Source: Roseobacter sp.
GTDB taxonomy: Bacteria > Pseudomonadota > Alphaproteobacteria > Rhodobacterales > Rhodobacteraceae
Direction of reading: 5' to 3'
Assembly: GCA_024636425.1 (NCBI GenBank)
Contig: JAGXHB010000033.1
Coordinates: 1-8,494, forward strand
Length of the DNA stretch: 8,494 nt
The notes beneath the pieces are model-generated. The model was not told the origin of the DNA, searched no databases, and worked only from the letters and a program-made list of their open reading frames with translations. Positions 1-7,193 of the stretch are shown here, in pieces. Within the stretch, counting starts at the first letter, position 1; every line of letters begins with the position of its first letter. Made by a program: the position numbers and the translations under genes.

Positions 1-714
1 GCTTGTGCACTGGGTGAGGAAACTCGGATAGGTGGCGTTCCTGTGCGTGTATTCAATGGCAAAGCACCGCGCACGGTCGTCTATCTGCACGGTGGCGGTT
101 ACGTCTTCGGCTCACCCCTCACGCACGGGCGATGTACCGCAATGCTGGCGCAGATGCTGGATTGGCGGATCGTGGTGCCGGACTACAGGCTGGCGCCTGA
201 ATTCCGCTGGCCCGCGCAGCGCGACGATGCATGTGCGGTCGTAGATGCGCTGCCCGGGCCGGTCGTCTTGGCGGGTGACAGCGCGGGTGGCCATCTGGCG
301 ATTGCCACCGCGCTGGCGCGGCCCGGTCGCATTTGCAGGCTGGCACTTGTCAGTCCGAACACCGACCGCAGCGGGCAAAGCACGACGCGGCGGGTGACGA
401 CCGACCTGATGAACGATGACGCCACGGATGCGGACCTGGCGCGGATGTGCTTTGGCGAGCGTGACAGTGACGATCCCGATGTGTCGCCCGTGCTGGCTGA
501 TCTGTCTGGGCTGCCACCGATCTACCTGACGGCCGCGGTGAACGAGGTGCTTTTGGGCGATACGTTGCTGTTTGCAAGCGCCGCTGCGCGCGCGGGGGTT
601 CCTCTTACGCTGGACGTCATCGGCCCGCTCTTTCATATGTGGACACTGTGGCCGGACGCGCTGCCACCTGCCCGAAAGAGCCTGGGGCGGATCGCGAACT
701 TCATCGCAGGGTAA
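1..714 (+). CDS. Alpha/beta hydrolase, HSL/GDXG family (5' end outside window)
   Basis: The frame is open from the first base, so the true start lies upstream and the GTG at 43 is only internal; 237 residues are visible of a family usually near 300. Counting from base 1, the oxyanion-hole motif HGGG is at residues 30-33, the family motif DYRLAPE follows near residues 60-66, and the nucleophile elbow GDSAGG places the catalytic Ser at 94. The acid is probably Glu182 in NEVLLGD, and the His is 212 in FHMW. HSL-type enzymes hydrolyse carboxyl esters of small acyl or lipid-like substrates in the cytoplasm; the substrate cannot be told here. The triad looks complete, so the visible part appears functional. 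The next gene starts about 270 bases later, so it is probably a separate unit. Confidence 0.9.
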   Translation, partial: ACALGEETRIGGVPVRVFNGKAPRTVVYLHGGGYVFGSPLTHGRCTAMLAQMLDWRIVVPDYRLAPEFRWPAQRDDACAVVDALPGPVVLAGDSAGGHLAIATALARPGRICRLALVSPNTDRSGQSTTRRVTTDLMNDDATDADLARMCFGERDSDDPDVSPVLADLSGLPPIYLTAAVNEVLLGDTLLFASAAARAGVPLTLDVIGPLFHMWTLWPDALPPARKSLGRIANFIAG

Positions 715-892
715 GTCGTACCAGAATTACCAGATGACCTACCCATTCAGAGGATCAGCAACACGGACAGCGGTGCGCGGCTTGGGCTTGCCTGTTCCGG
801 ATCCGGTTTTCGGTCTTGCGTTGCTTTGGCATTTATTGCGCTTTGGGGTCTCCGTTGACGCCACTGCCTGATGCGTCTGCCGCCAAATTGCG

Positions 893-917
893 GGAACCTT
901 TCCAATTTTGGCGCATT
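893..917 (+). promoter_or_regulatory. Candidate GGAAC-type (EcfG-like) promoter before the GH15 gene
   Basis: GGAAC at 893-897 is followed after 16 bases by CATT at 914-917. The known alphaproteobacterial general-stress consensus is GGAAC, 16-17 bases, then CGTT, so one of the four -10 bases differs. A transcript would start near 923, downstream of the GTG at 908 and upstream of the ATG at 989, which favours the later start. Sequence resemblance only. Confidence 0.3.
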
Positions 918-988
918 TTACAGCAGAAGCTTCAAAACGAATGGAGGCAGGTCTTGGCTCGACCGCGATCATATCAAGGGAGTCGATG

Positions 989-2914
989 ATGACTTGCGCA
1001 CCCCCACAGCCGCCGATCCGTGATTATGCCCTGATCGGGGACTGCCACGGAGCGGCACTCGTCTCACGTCAGGGCAGCATCGACTGGTGCACCTTGCTGC
1101 GCTTCGATGCCGATCCAGTGTTCTTTCGTCTCCTCGACAAAGGTGGCGGCGCCTGGGACATTTGTGTCGAGGGCATGGTCAGCACGTCACGAGAGTACCT
1201 TCCGCGAACCAACATACTACGCACGCGTTTCGAGACGGAATCAGGAACGCTCGATGTGATCGATTTCATGCCGGTCGGCAGAGCGCGAAGCGCCAGTGTC
1301 CACGATTACGTCACCCTTAACGCACCCGGCTGGCTGGTACGTCGTCTGGAATGCGTGGCCGGAACCGTCCGGGTCACATCGCGCCTCGCGCCGCGCGCGG
1401 CAGACTTCTCGGTCGATCCGCCGGACATCAAGGTCGAGAACGACGGTTTCCTCTGCAACGGCGGGACGAAGCTGTGGTGCACCGGCAATCTTCGGCTGGA
1501 ATCAGGAACCGCAGTCACCGAGTTCGACCTTTGCGAAGGAGATCGGCAGAGCATGGTGTTGACCGCGATGGAGGCGCTGGGTGACCCACGAGAACAGAGT
1601 GACGCGCTTTTTGAGGCGACCAAATCCTATTGGACCGAATGGACAGAATATTCGCGTTACCAAGGGCCGTACGCGGCGGCTGTCGGGCGCAGCGCACTTG
1701 CGCTCAAGCTTTTGACCTACGCCCCGACCGGCGCGCTTGTCGCGGCACCCACCACCTCGCTTCCGGAAGAGATCGGTGGCGAGCGGAACTGGGACTATCG
1801 TTTCTGCTGGATGCGTGACACGACCTACGCGCTCTTTGCGCTGTCGGTGCTGGGGTACAGCGGCGAAGGTCGGCGCTTTACCGAGTTTCTAACCCGAAAT
1901 TGCCTGCGCGAAGGCTCGGTGATGCGGATCATGTACGGTCTGGACGGGGAGCCCTTTCTGCGCGAGCGGACGCTCGATCACCTCTCGGGTTATCATCAGA
2001 GCAGACCCGTCAGGGTCGGAAACGAGGCCGCCGGACAGCGACAGCTCGACGTGTTCGGCGAGGTGCTCGACTGGGCGGAACTGCGCGCTTGTCTTGGCGA
2101 GCGCTTCGACGCAGGCGAGAAAGCGCTCTTCATAAGCGTAGCGGACCATGTGTGCAGGATATGGCAGGAACCGGACCAGGGGCTGTGGGAAATGCGCGGA
2201 GGGTCCCGGCATTTCACCCAAGGCAAGATCATGGCATGGGTGACGCTGGACCGGGCAGCAAGGCTGTTCGGCGATCGCCCGGTCTGGCGCGAAAACCGCG
2301 ATGCGATCCTGCGCGCGGTCGAGAACGAGGGTTGTGCGGGCAATCCGGGATACCTCGCGCAATCGTTCGGCGCGGACAGCACGGATGCATCGCTGCTGCA
2401 GGTGCCGCTTTTGGGTATCCCGCTCGACGACGCGCTTATCGAGAGGACCATCCGGAAAATCGAGGCCGACCTGAAGAAGGACGATTTTGTCTACCGCTAT
2501 CGCGGGGATGACGGCCTGTCGGGCGGCGAGGGCGCCTTTATGATCACAAGCTTCTGGTTCGTCGAGGCGTTGCTCATAATGGGCCGTGGCGACGAAGCGC
2601 GTGCCCTTTTCGAAAGGCTGCTGGGCCATGCCAACGATGTCGGTCTCTATTCAGAGGAGATCGACCCGGCGAGTGGTGCATTTCTCGGCAATTTTCCTCA
2701 GGCTTTCACCCATCTCGCTCTGATCTCGAGCGCCCAGCTTCTCTCGCTTTATGAGCGCGACGGCCGCGAGGCGCTGCGCGGCACGAACGCGGACCGTGCG
2801 CGGCGTCTGATCGGCTCTACTCAGGGCTGGAGAGGCCTTGCGTATGCTCTGATCCGGAACCGCAAATTCCGGCTATTTTCTTCGCGGCGCTCGGTGCTGC
2901 GCATAGACCGATGA
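989..2914 (+). CDS. GH15 family glycoside hydrolase (glucoamylase/trehalase-like)
   Basis: The product has 641 residues. The N-terminus carries the bacterial GH15 pattern IGDCHGAAL...GSIDW, followed by a beta-sandwich domain and then the (alpha/alpha)6 catalytic barrel. NWDYRFCWMRD starts near residue 267, the general-acid Glu is at about 401 in GLWEMRG, and the base Glu is at 556 or 557 in YSEEIDP, followed by GNFPQAFTHL; both catalytic acids are thus kept. About 50 basic residues follow the usual end of the domain. No signal peptide is seen, so it should act in the cytoplasm on trehalose or alpha-glucan ends, releasing glucose. The choice between trehalase and glucoamylase cannot be made by eye. 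The start at 989 fits AAGGGAG at 976-982 (6-base spacing); ATG 986 is nearly as good, and GTG 908 lacks a ribosome binding site. A glucose dehydrogenase gene follows after 127 bases. Confidence 0.93.
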   Translation: MTCAPPQPPIRDYALIGDCHGAALVSRQGSIDWCTLLRFDADPVFFRLLDKGGGAWDICVEGMVSTSREYLPRTNILRTRFETESGTLDVIDFMPVGRARSASVHDYVTLNAPGWLVRRLECVAGTVRVTSRLAPRAADFSVDPPDIKVENDGFLCNGGTKLWCTGNLRLESGTAVTEFDLCEGDRQSMVLTAMEALGDPREQSDALFEATKSYWTEWTEYSRYQGPYAAAVGRSALALKLLTYAPTGALVAAPTTSLPEEIGGERNWDYRFCWMRDTTYALFALSVLGYSGEGRRFTEFLTRNCLREGSVMRIMYGLDGEPFLRERTLDHLSGYHQSRPVRVGNEAAGQRQLDVFGEVLDWAELRACLGERFDAGEKALFISVADHVCRIWQEPDQGLWEMRGGSRHFTQGKIMAWVTLDRAARLFGDRPVWRENRDAILRAVENEGCAGNPGYLAQSFGADSTDASLLQVPLLGIPLDDALIERTIRKIEADLKKDDFVYRYRGDDGLSGGEGAFMITSFWFVEALLIMGRGDEARALFERLLGHANDVGLYSEEIDPASGAFLGNFPQAFTHLALISSAQLLSLYERDGREALRGTNADRARRLIGSTQGWRGLAYALIRNRKFRLFSSRRSVLRIDR

Positions 2915-3041
2915 CGGGGCACGCAATGAGAGGCCTCGTGTGCATATTCGCGATATGTCATCGCAAAGCCTGCCATTCGGTCGCCATCCATGACGCCGTG
3001 GTCCCGGCTGCGTCCAACTCACCAAACCAAAGGAGATCATT

Positions 3042-3845
3042 ATGTCGGATACACCTTTAAGTGGGCGTGTTGCGCTCGTCACCGGGGCAAGCTCGGGAAT
3101 CGGTCGCGCCTGTGCCCTGAGACTTGCAGCGGCAGGTGCTCGTGTGCTGGTGAATTACTACGGCGACCGGCAAAGTGCTGCGGAAGTGGTCGATCAGATT
3201 GAGGGCGCAGGTGGCAGCGCCGTCGCCCATCAGGCCGATGTCGGCGACGAGCGCCAGGTCGAGGCCATGTTCGAGCGTTGCCGCGAGGATGTCGGGCCGT
3301 TAGATATTCTTGTTGCCAACGCTGGTATCCAGAAGGATTCAGATCTGATTACCATGTCCGTGGATGATTGGGATGCCGTTCTCTCCACCAATCTGCGGGG
3401 TCAGTTTCTTTGCGCTCGTGCCGCGGCAAGAGGGTTCTGCTCGCGCAAAAACAAGAGCGACGGTCGCGCTTCCGGCAACATCATCTTCATGAGCTCGGTC
3501 CACGACAGGATCCCATGGGCGGGACGCAGCAACTACAGCGCTGCAAAGGGCGGAACGCTGATGTTGATGAAATCTCTGGCGCAGGAACTCGGTCCCGAAA
3601 AAATCCGCGTAAACGCTGTATCTCCCGGCGCCATAATGACCGACATCAACCGGGACGCCTGGGAGGATGAAGACGGCCGTCAGGAACTTCTCAAGCTCAT
3701 TCCCTATGGGCGGGTCGGCGAACCGGACGATATCGCGCGCGCGGTTCAGTGGCTGGCTTCGGATGAGAGCGATTATGTTCATGGACACGCCCTTTACGTG
3801 GATGGCGGCATGATGCTGTACCCAAGTTTCCGCGAAGGCGGATGA
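3042..3845 (+). CDS. SDR oxidoreductase, glucose 1-dehydrogenase type
   Basis: This is a 267-residue classical short-chain dehydrogenase. The cofactor motif TGASSGIG is at residues 14-21, NAG at 93-95, the structural Asn at 117, the catalytic Ser at about 152, Tyr at 165 and Lys at 169 (YSAAK). The tail VDGGMMLYPSFREGG and the IPWAG and INRDAW segments match proteobacterial glucose 1-dehydrogenases, which oxidise D-glucose to gluconolactone with NAD(P). Asn38 after the second beta strand does not settle NAD versus NADP. A strong ribosome binding site, AAAGGAG at 3029-3035, lies 6 bases before the ATG. Its position after a GH15 enzyme suggests it takes the glucose released there. Its TGA lies inside an ATGA overlap with the acetate kinase fragment that follows. 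Another polyol or sugar is possible as substrate. Confidence 0.92.
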   Translation: MSDTPLSGRVALVTGASSGIGRACALRLAAAGARVLVNYYGDRQSAAEVVDQIEGAGGSAVAHQADVGDERQVEAMFERCREDVGPLDILVANAGIQKDSDLITMSVDDWDAVLSTNLRGQFLCARAAARGFCSRKNKSDGRASGNIIFMSSVHDRIPWAGRSNYSAAKGGTLMLMKSLAQELGPEKIRVNAVSPGAIMTDINRDAWEDEDGRQELLKLIPYGRVGEPDDIARAVQWLASDESDYVHGHALYVDGGMMLYPSFREGG

Positions 3846-4228
3846 GAGGGCGCAGGCGAGAGCGGGTCATGGCAGCGCTTCAGGCCGACACATCAGCCCC
3901 TGCAAAAGAAGCCATCGACCTGTTCTGTTACCGCGCGGCCGGAGAGCTGGCCAGGCTGGCGGTCGCCATCGGGGGGCTCGATGCTCTCGTCTTTACCGCC
4001 GGGGCTGGTGAGAATTCAGCGCGGGTCCGAGAAGACATATGTGCGCACCTGCGCTGGTTGGGTGTGGTGATCGACACAGACGCGAACCACGCCAACGCCG
4101 TTCGCATCGGGTCCCCGCAGTCCATTGTCGAAGTGCTGGTGATCCCGACAGACGAGGAAGCGACGATTGCGAAGGCAACGCGAGCACTAATCCGCAGCCC
4201 TATCAGGTCCGGAACTGTAGCAAACTGA
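3842..4228 (+). pseudogene. ackA: C-terminal fragment of acetate kinase
   Basis: The 128-residue open frame matches only the last third of acetate kinase (whole enzyme about 400 residues). AKEAIDLFCYR, GGLDALVFTAGAGENSARVRE, LRWLGVVID and VIPTDEEATIAKAT line up in the family's order. The Glu of PTDEE, a metal-site residue in acetate kinases, is present, but the signature TGGIGEN has become TAGAGEN. The N-terminal domain, with the acetate pocket and half of the ATP site, is absent, so the fragment cannot be a working kinase. Its ATG overlaps the SDR stop (ATGA at 3842-3845) and no good ribosome binding site precedes it. The deletion therefore seems to have joined the SDR end directly to the ackA tail. 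It may still be translated by coupling. The frame remains open, suggesting a fairly recent loss. Confidence 0.85.
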
Positions 4229-4236
4229 TCTACGTC
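4211..4236 (+). promoter_or_regulatory. Candidate GGAAC-type (EcfG-like) promoter before the 4335 gene
   Basis: GGAAC at 4211-4215 is followed after 17 bases by CGTC at 4233-4236, against a known consensus of GGAAC, 16-17 bases, CGTT. It straddles the end of the acetate kinase remnant, as expected for a promoter left in place beside a decayed gene. It would give a leader of about 90 bases to the ATG at 4335. Confidence 0.35.
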
Positions 4237-4334
4237 AGGATTGCATCGGGTCATTGCGTGTATCTGTCCGCGAACCCCCTCATTCACGGTCGCGTTTTTG
4301 AAAAGCCCGACCGTCCCCCAGACAGGAGCCCGCG

Positions 4335-4751
4335 ATGGCCGTATCAATGACCGAACTTAGTCGCGATCCAATCTACGAAAGTTTTCTTGCAGCCCCAGTG
4401 GGTGAGGACAGGACAGGCACAAATGTTTCTGTCCTGTCAATGCTGGCTCGCCTTGACATTGACCCGTGGGTCGAAGCCGCCGACCTGGCCAAGATGCCGG
4501 AAACGCGGGCACGGCACAGGTTGGAAGCACTGCTGGTGCGGTTCACGGATGTTCCAGCCATCGTCACGGATCGCAGTACACTGGCCCAGTCACTGCTGGA
4601 CTTTCTACCTGTCGACGGCAAGACTGCGAGACAATCGACCCATGCCCCAGACGGGTCATCCATAAAATCTCCCAATGGAAAGATGATTTTCTGGATCTTT
4701 GCGACTCTTCTGTTTGTGGGCTGGATGGTGAAGCTTGCCCAAGGCACGTGA
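4335..4751 (+). CDS. Small protein of unknown function with C-terminal membrane segment
   Basis: I do not recognise a named family for this 138-residue protein. Residues 1-100 are soluble and mostly helical in character, with a distinctive segment ESFLAAPVGEDRTG followed by VLSMLARLDIDPWVEAADLAKMP, then a Leu-rich stretch ending in LLDFLPVDGK. A short polar linker leads to one hydrophobic segment at about residues 117-133 (MIFWIFATLLFVGWMV), so it is probably tail-anchored in the inner membrane with its N-terminal part in the cytoplasm. No signal peptide or catalytic motif is visible. AGGAG at 4324-4328, 6 bases before the ATG, supports the start; the Met at codon 5 is less well placed. The NTF2-like gene begins 63 bases downstream on the same strand, so the two may be co-transcribed from the GGAAC element at 4211. 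Confidence 0.82.
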   Translation: MAVSMTELSRDPIYESFLAAPVGEDRTGTNVSVLSMLARLDIDPWVEAADLAKMPETRARHRLEALLVRFTDVPAIVTDRSTLAQSLLDFLPVDGKTARQSTHAPDGSSIKSPNGKMIFWIFATLLFVGWMVKLAQGT

Positions 4752-4814
4752 AGGACACACATGCCCGCGCAATGCAGTCCGCTTCCGAAACCTTCCATCA
4801 AAAAGGAAATCTGA

Positions 4815-5162
4815 ATGGCCGCCGATGACATCCTATGGGAACTTGAAGAACAGTTTTGGACACAAGGTGCCGACAGCGTCCGACAATCGTCGTCCAGGAA
4901 TGCCGTTTTCGTTTTCCCTCTCCCGACCGGTATCCTGAGCGGCGACGCACCCTGGAGGGAGGCAAGTGTTGCACAACGCTGGCGGTCCGTGGTGATGAGT
5001 GAACGTCATGTGTCGCGCGAGGGTAGCATTGCCGTTCTGGCCTATCACGTTTCCGCAGAACGGGGCGACACGCCGATCTATGAGGCCTTGTGCACATCGA
5101 CCTACCTTAAAGAAGACGACGCCTGGTTGCGCATGGCCCACCAGCAAACACCGGCGGGGTGA
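4815..5162 (+). CDS. NTF2-like protein (SnoaL/DUF4440 type)
   Basis: The 115-residue product has the layout of small NTF2-fold proteins: an N-terminal helix with ELEEQFWTQGAD, a strand with AVFVFPLPTGILSG, the segment RWRSVVMSERHVSREG, the strand IAVLAYHVSAERG, and the closing strands ALCTSTYLKEDDAWLRMAHQQTP. This cone-shaped fold serves as a small-molecule binding or isomerase pocket, or as a protein-association domain. No catalytic set can be assigned, so the role is unknown. It is cytoplasmic, with no signal peptide. AAGGAA at 4803-4808 lies 6 bases before the ATG and supports the start. It follows the 4335 gene on the same strand with a 63-base gap. The family is clear from the overall pattern; substrate and pathway are not. 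Confidence 0.82.
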   Translation: MAADDILWELEEQFWTQGADSVRQSSSRNAVFVFPLPTGILSGDAPWREASVAQRWRSVVMSERHVSREGSIAVLAYHVSAERGDTPIYEALCTSTYLKEDDAWLRMAHQQTPAG

Positions 5163-5472
5163 GTTGCGGGCACAAGGTTGCCAGTGTCCGGTGATTTGTA
5201 GGCTCAGCGGTTCTCCCTATACTGCGACGGGTCAGGATCGACGAACCAGCGTGAACGGGCTCAAAGCCCCAAAGTGGGCCATTCTCAACGATCAGGATGA
5301 GTCCAATCCTTCGAACACGATGCGCTCTTAAGCCGCAAACGCAGGGCAGAGCCGCTCGGCCAAAACACTGATCGACGTCAACGATGCCGCAGATTCCAGT
5401 GGCACCGATCGCGGGCCACCTGGCAGGAATAACGGAAAAAATCACGATGCCTGGCCACTGCCTGCCAAGCTC
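5163..5472 (+). other. Gene-free stretch between the NTF2-like gene and the GH94 remnant
   Basis: I see no gene with a ribosome binding site, no RNA gene and no convincing terminator in these 310 bases. Open frames on either strand give composition-driven peptides with no recognisable motif. It lies downstream of both the plus-strand NTF2-like gene and the minus-strand GH94 remnant, so it is a convergent spacer that may hold unrecognisable gene debris. Confidence 0.5.
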
Positions 5473-5826
5473 TCAAGCCCGGTCCCGCAGCTTTATTTTC
5501 AACCTGTGCACCCGGACGTCCTGCGCAGCGGGCAGCGTAATTGTGAGGCGGGATTGCACCACTTCCAGTGCGGTCCCATTCAGGTCAGCCGTCGCAATGC
5601 CGCGCCCGCTCTGTCCCTCGTTGTCGATGGTGATCCGAAGTTGGCTCGTGCCAATGTTGAGCGTTGCCTGCATCTGCGGCCAGCCTGAGGGAAAGCATGG
5701 GTCGAACGTCAGCGCGGGTCCGGCGCGCGTCAGACCCAGCAGACCCTCGATACCCGCGCGGTACATCCAACCCGCCGATCCGGTGTACCATGTCCAGCCG
5801 CCACGCCCCTCGTGCGGGGCGACATC
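5473..5826 (-). pseudogene. C-terminal remnant of a GH94 protein (cyclic beta-glucan synthase type)
   Basis: Read on the minus strand, the frame is open from just after a TGA at 5827-5829 to a TGA at 5473-5475, giving 117 residues. It begins DVAPHEGRGGWTWYTGSAGW, then MYRAGIEGLLGLTRAG, then FDPCFPSGWP. This is the hallmark end of the GH94 barrel and the start of its C-terminal beta domain, as in cyclic beta-1,2-glucan synthase and cellobiose phosphorylase. The remaining residues give the short beta-rich tail and a natural stop. Whole proteins have roughly 800 to 2,800 residues, so nearly all of it, including the catalytic Asp, is gone. Homology ends abruptly at 5827, about 95 bases before the start of the divergent gene at 5922. 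No ribosome binding site or promoter is evident for the fragment. Confidence 0.85.
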
Positions 5827-5921
5827 TCACCGCATTTATGATCATCATGCAGTAGTAATTCGACCCGTGTGAGTATTGAAGGTTTTTGGAGGTCTGATTT
5901 GCAAGCAGCGGAGGAAACGAG

Positions 5922-7124
5922 ATGGACATTGATCAGGAAGCGAAATTGCAGAAGGCAAATTCCGGCTCATTCATCGTCGGCGTCATGAAAATGGAAATCG
6001 AGGGCCGGGAGTCGGAGCGGTTCAGCCAGGTCGTGGATCTCGCCGTTGCTGAATTGGAGGCAGCTTTTGCGCACGAGCCTCGTCTGCGCACAAATTCTCT
6101 TGCCTTTGCCGGGCCGCATTTGACCCCCGGAGCCGGGAATTACGCACCTCTCGACTTTCTGGAGATCGGACTTGCCGAAAAGCTGGAACGCGACCTGCCG
6201 TTCCTGCTCATCGTTACTGAGGTTGACCTATCGTCGTCATCACTTGCGTTTGCACTCGCTTTGCCATCTCCGTTGACCAATATCGCTGTCATTTCAACTC
6301 GCCGCCTGGACCCTGGATTTTGGGGAGATACTCCCGATCCCGAGCGAACAGCGACGCGACTGGCAAAGCTGATGCTGCACAGTTTTGGCCATCTTGTCGG
6401 CCTCCACCACGAGCGCGACACTGCTAACGTGATGTATCCGCTGGAAAAGGTCGAAGATCTGGATCGCATGGGCGCGCTGACAACATCGCAACTGGAGGAA
6501 ATTGCCCTTATCCTGCCCCACGAGGCCAACGAACGCTCCACCCGAGACGGCAAGTTAGGGTTCGTTTGCGAGACGCTGTTTCGCGACGCGGGCGCAATCG
6601 CGCGGGCTGTCACGCGCGCCAATCCGTTGAGGTTGCTTGCACGAATGCCGACGATGCTGGCGGCCGCTCTGTCGGTCATCATCGTGCTGCTCTTCAGTGC
6701 CGAGACTTGGGACGTCGCCTACGCCGTGACCATCCCCCAGATTGTCTTGTTCTCGATTTTAGGTTTGGCGGCAGCGGTGTTTGTCCTCTACCGGGCCTTT
6801 GCGTTCGACACGCTACTGAGCAGGGACAGGCGGATCACGGAAGCCAGCGTCGTCACAATCGCTTCGGTCTTCCTATCGCTTCTGCTCACCCTGCTGGTCA
6901 TGTTCATGCTCTTCGGGGGTCTGATGTATTTTGCCATTGTCACGGTCTTCCCCGAGCAGTTGATGGAAAGCTGGCCAGGTGACGGAGAAGCCACGACCGC
7001 ACTCGATCATTTCAAGCTTAGTGTTTTTCTCGCGACGATGGGGGTGCTTGCCGGTTCGCTTGGCGGGCGGTCCGACAGTCGCGATTTGGTTCGGGGTGTA
7101 CTTTTCATCTTGGAAGACACGTAA
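5922..7124 (+). CDS. Membrane protein with archaemetzincin-like domain, catalytic Glu replaced by Ser
   Basis: This 400-residue protein has two parts. Residues 1-200 resemble a zincin of the archaemetzincin type: LLIVTEVDL, TNIAVISTRRLDP, then HSFGHLVGLHH with His153, His157, Gly160 and His163 spaced as in HExxHxxGxxH, and a Met-turn Met171 exactly eight residues after the third His, as in archaemetzincins. However, the position of the catalytic Glu is Ser154, and the Cys residues that archaemetzincins carry at +1 and +6 from the third His are Glu and Asn. Residues 242-383 hold about four hydrophobic segments (near 242-259, 268-292, 308-343 possibly double, and 364-383). There is no signal peptide. 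It may be a zinc-binding pseudoprotease at the inner membrane. GGAGGA at 5910-5915 lies 6 bases before the ATG. It stands alone, with the CsbD gene 69 bases downstream. The family placement is my inference from motifs. Confidence 0.82.
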   Translation: MDIDQEAKLQKANSGSFIVGVMKMEIEGRESERFSQVVDLAVAELEAAFAHEPRLRTNSLAFAGPHLTPGAGNYAPLDFLEIGLAEKLERDLPFLLIVTEVDLSSSSLAFALALPSPLTNIAVISTRRLDPGFWGDTPDPERTATRLAKLMLHSFGHLVGLHHERDTANVMYPLEKVEDLDRMGALTTSQLEEIALILPHEANERSTRDGKLGFVCETLFRDAGAIARAVTRANPLRLLARMPTMLAAALSVIIVLLFSAETWDVAYAVTIPQIVLFSILGLAAAVFVLYRAFAFDTLLSRDRRITEASVVTIASVFLSLLLTLLVMFMLFGGLMYFAIVTVFPEQLMESWPGDGEATTALDHFKLSVFLATMGVLAGSLGGRSDSRDLVRGVLFILEDT

Positions 7125-7130
7125 CAGCCG

Positions 7131-7155
7131 GGAACTACGACAAGATCTACGAGTT
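7131..7155 (+). promoter_or_regulatory. Candidate GGAAC-type (EcfG-like) promoter before the CsbD gene
   Basis: GGAAC at 7131-7135 is followed after 16 bases by AGTT at 7152-7155, three of four bases matching the CGTT element. It lies in the short gap between the metzincin-like gene and the CsbD gene and would give a leader of roughly 30 bases. CsbD proteins are stress-induced in other bacteria, which makes this the most plausible of the three candidates. Confidence 0.42.
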
Positions 7156-7193
7156 GAGCCAGCACATTTTTAACTCATATGATGGAGCTGAAA

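Noticed and set aside
797..806. Perfect palindrome CCGGATCCGG followed by TTTT
   Set aside because: With no loop bases it cannot form a stable terminator hairpin, and a 10-base palindrome is expected by chance in a window of this size.
572..871. Plus-strand frame running from inside the hydrolase gene into the following gap
   Set aside because: It begins inside the hydrolase gene in another frame, has no ribosome binding site and no recognisable motif.
908..988. Upstream GTG start adding 27 residues to the GH15 protein
   Set aside because: No ribosome binding site precedes it, the extra residues do not look like a GH15 N-terminus or a signal peptide, and it lies before the start expected from the GGAAC element.
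1889..2629. Long minus-strand frame of 246 codons
   Set aside because: It lies wholly antisense to the well-supported GH15 gene, whose motifs are in the plus frame; its product has no recognisable motif and is a typical high-GC shadow.
5436..5467. Possible minus-strand terminator after the GH94 remnant (six-T run with a TGGC/GCCA stem)
   Set aside because: The stem is only about 4 base pairs with an 8-base loop and is separated from the T run, too weak to call.
5384..5872. Plus-strand frame of 162 codons
   Set aside because: It is the shadow of the GH94 remnant on the other strand, which carries clear family motifs; there is no ribosome binding site.
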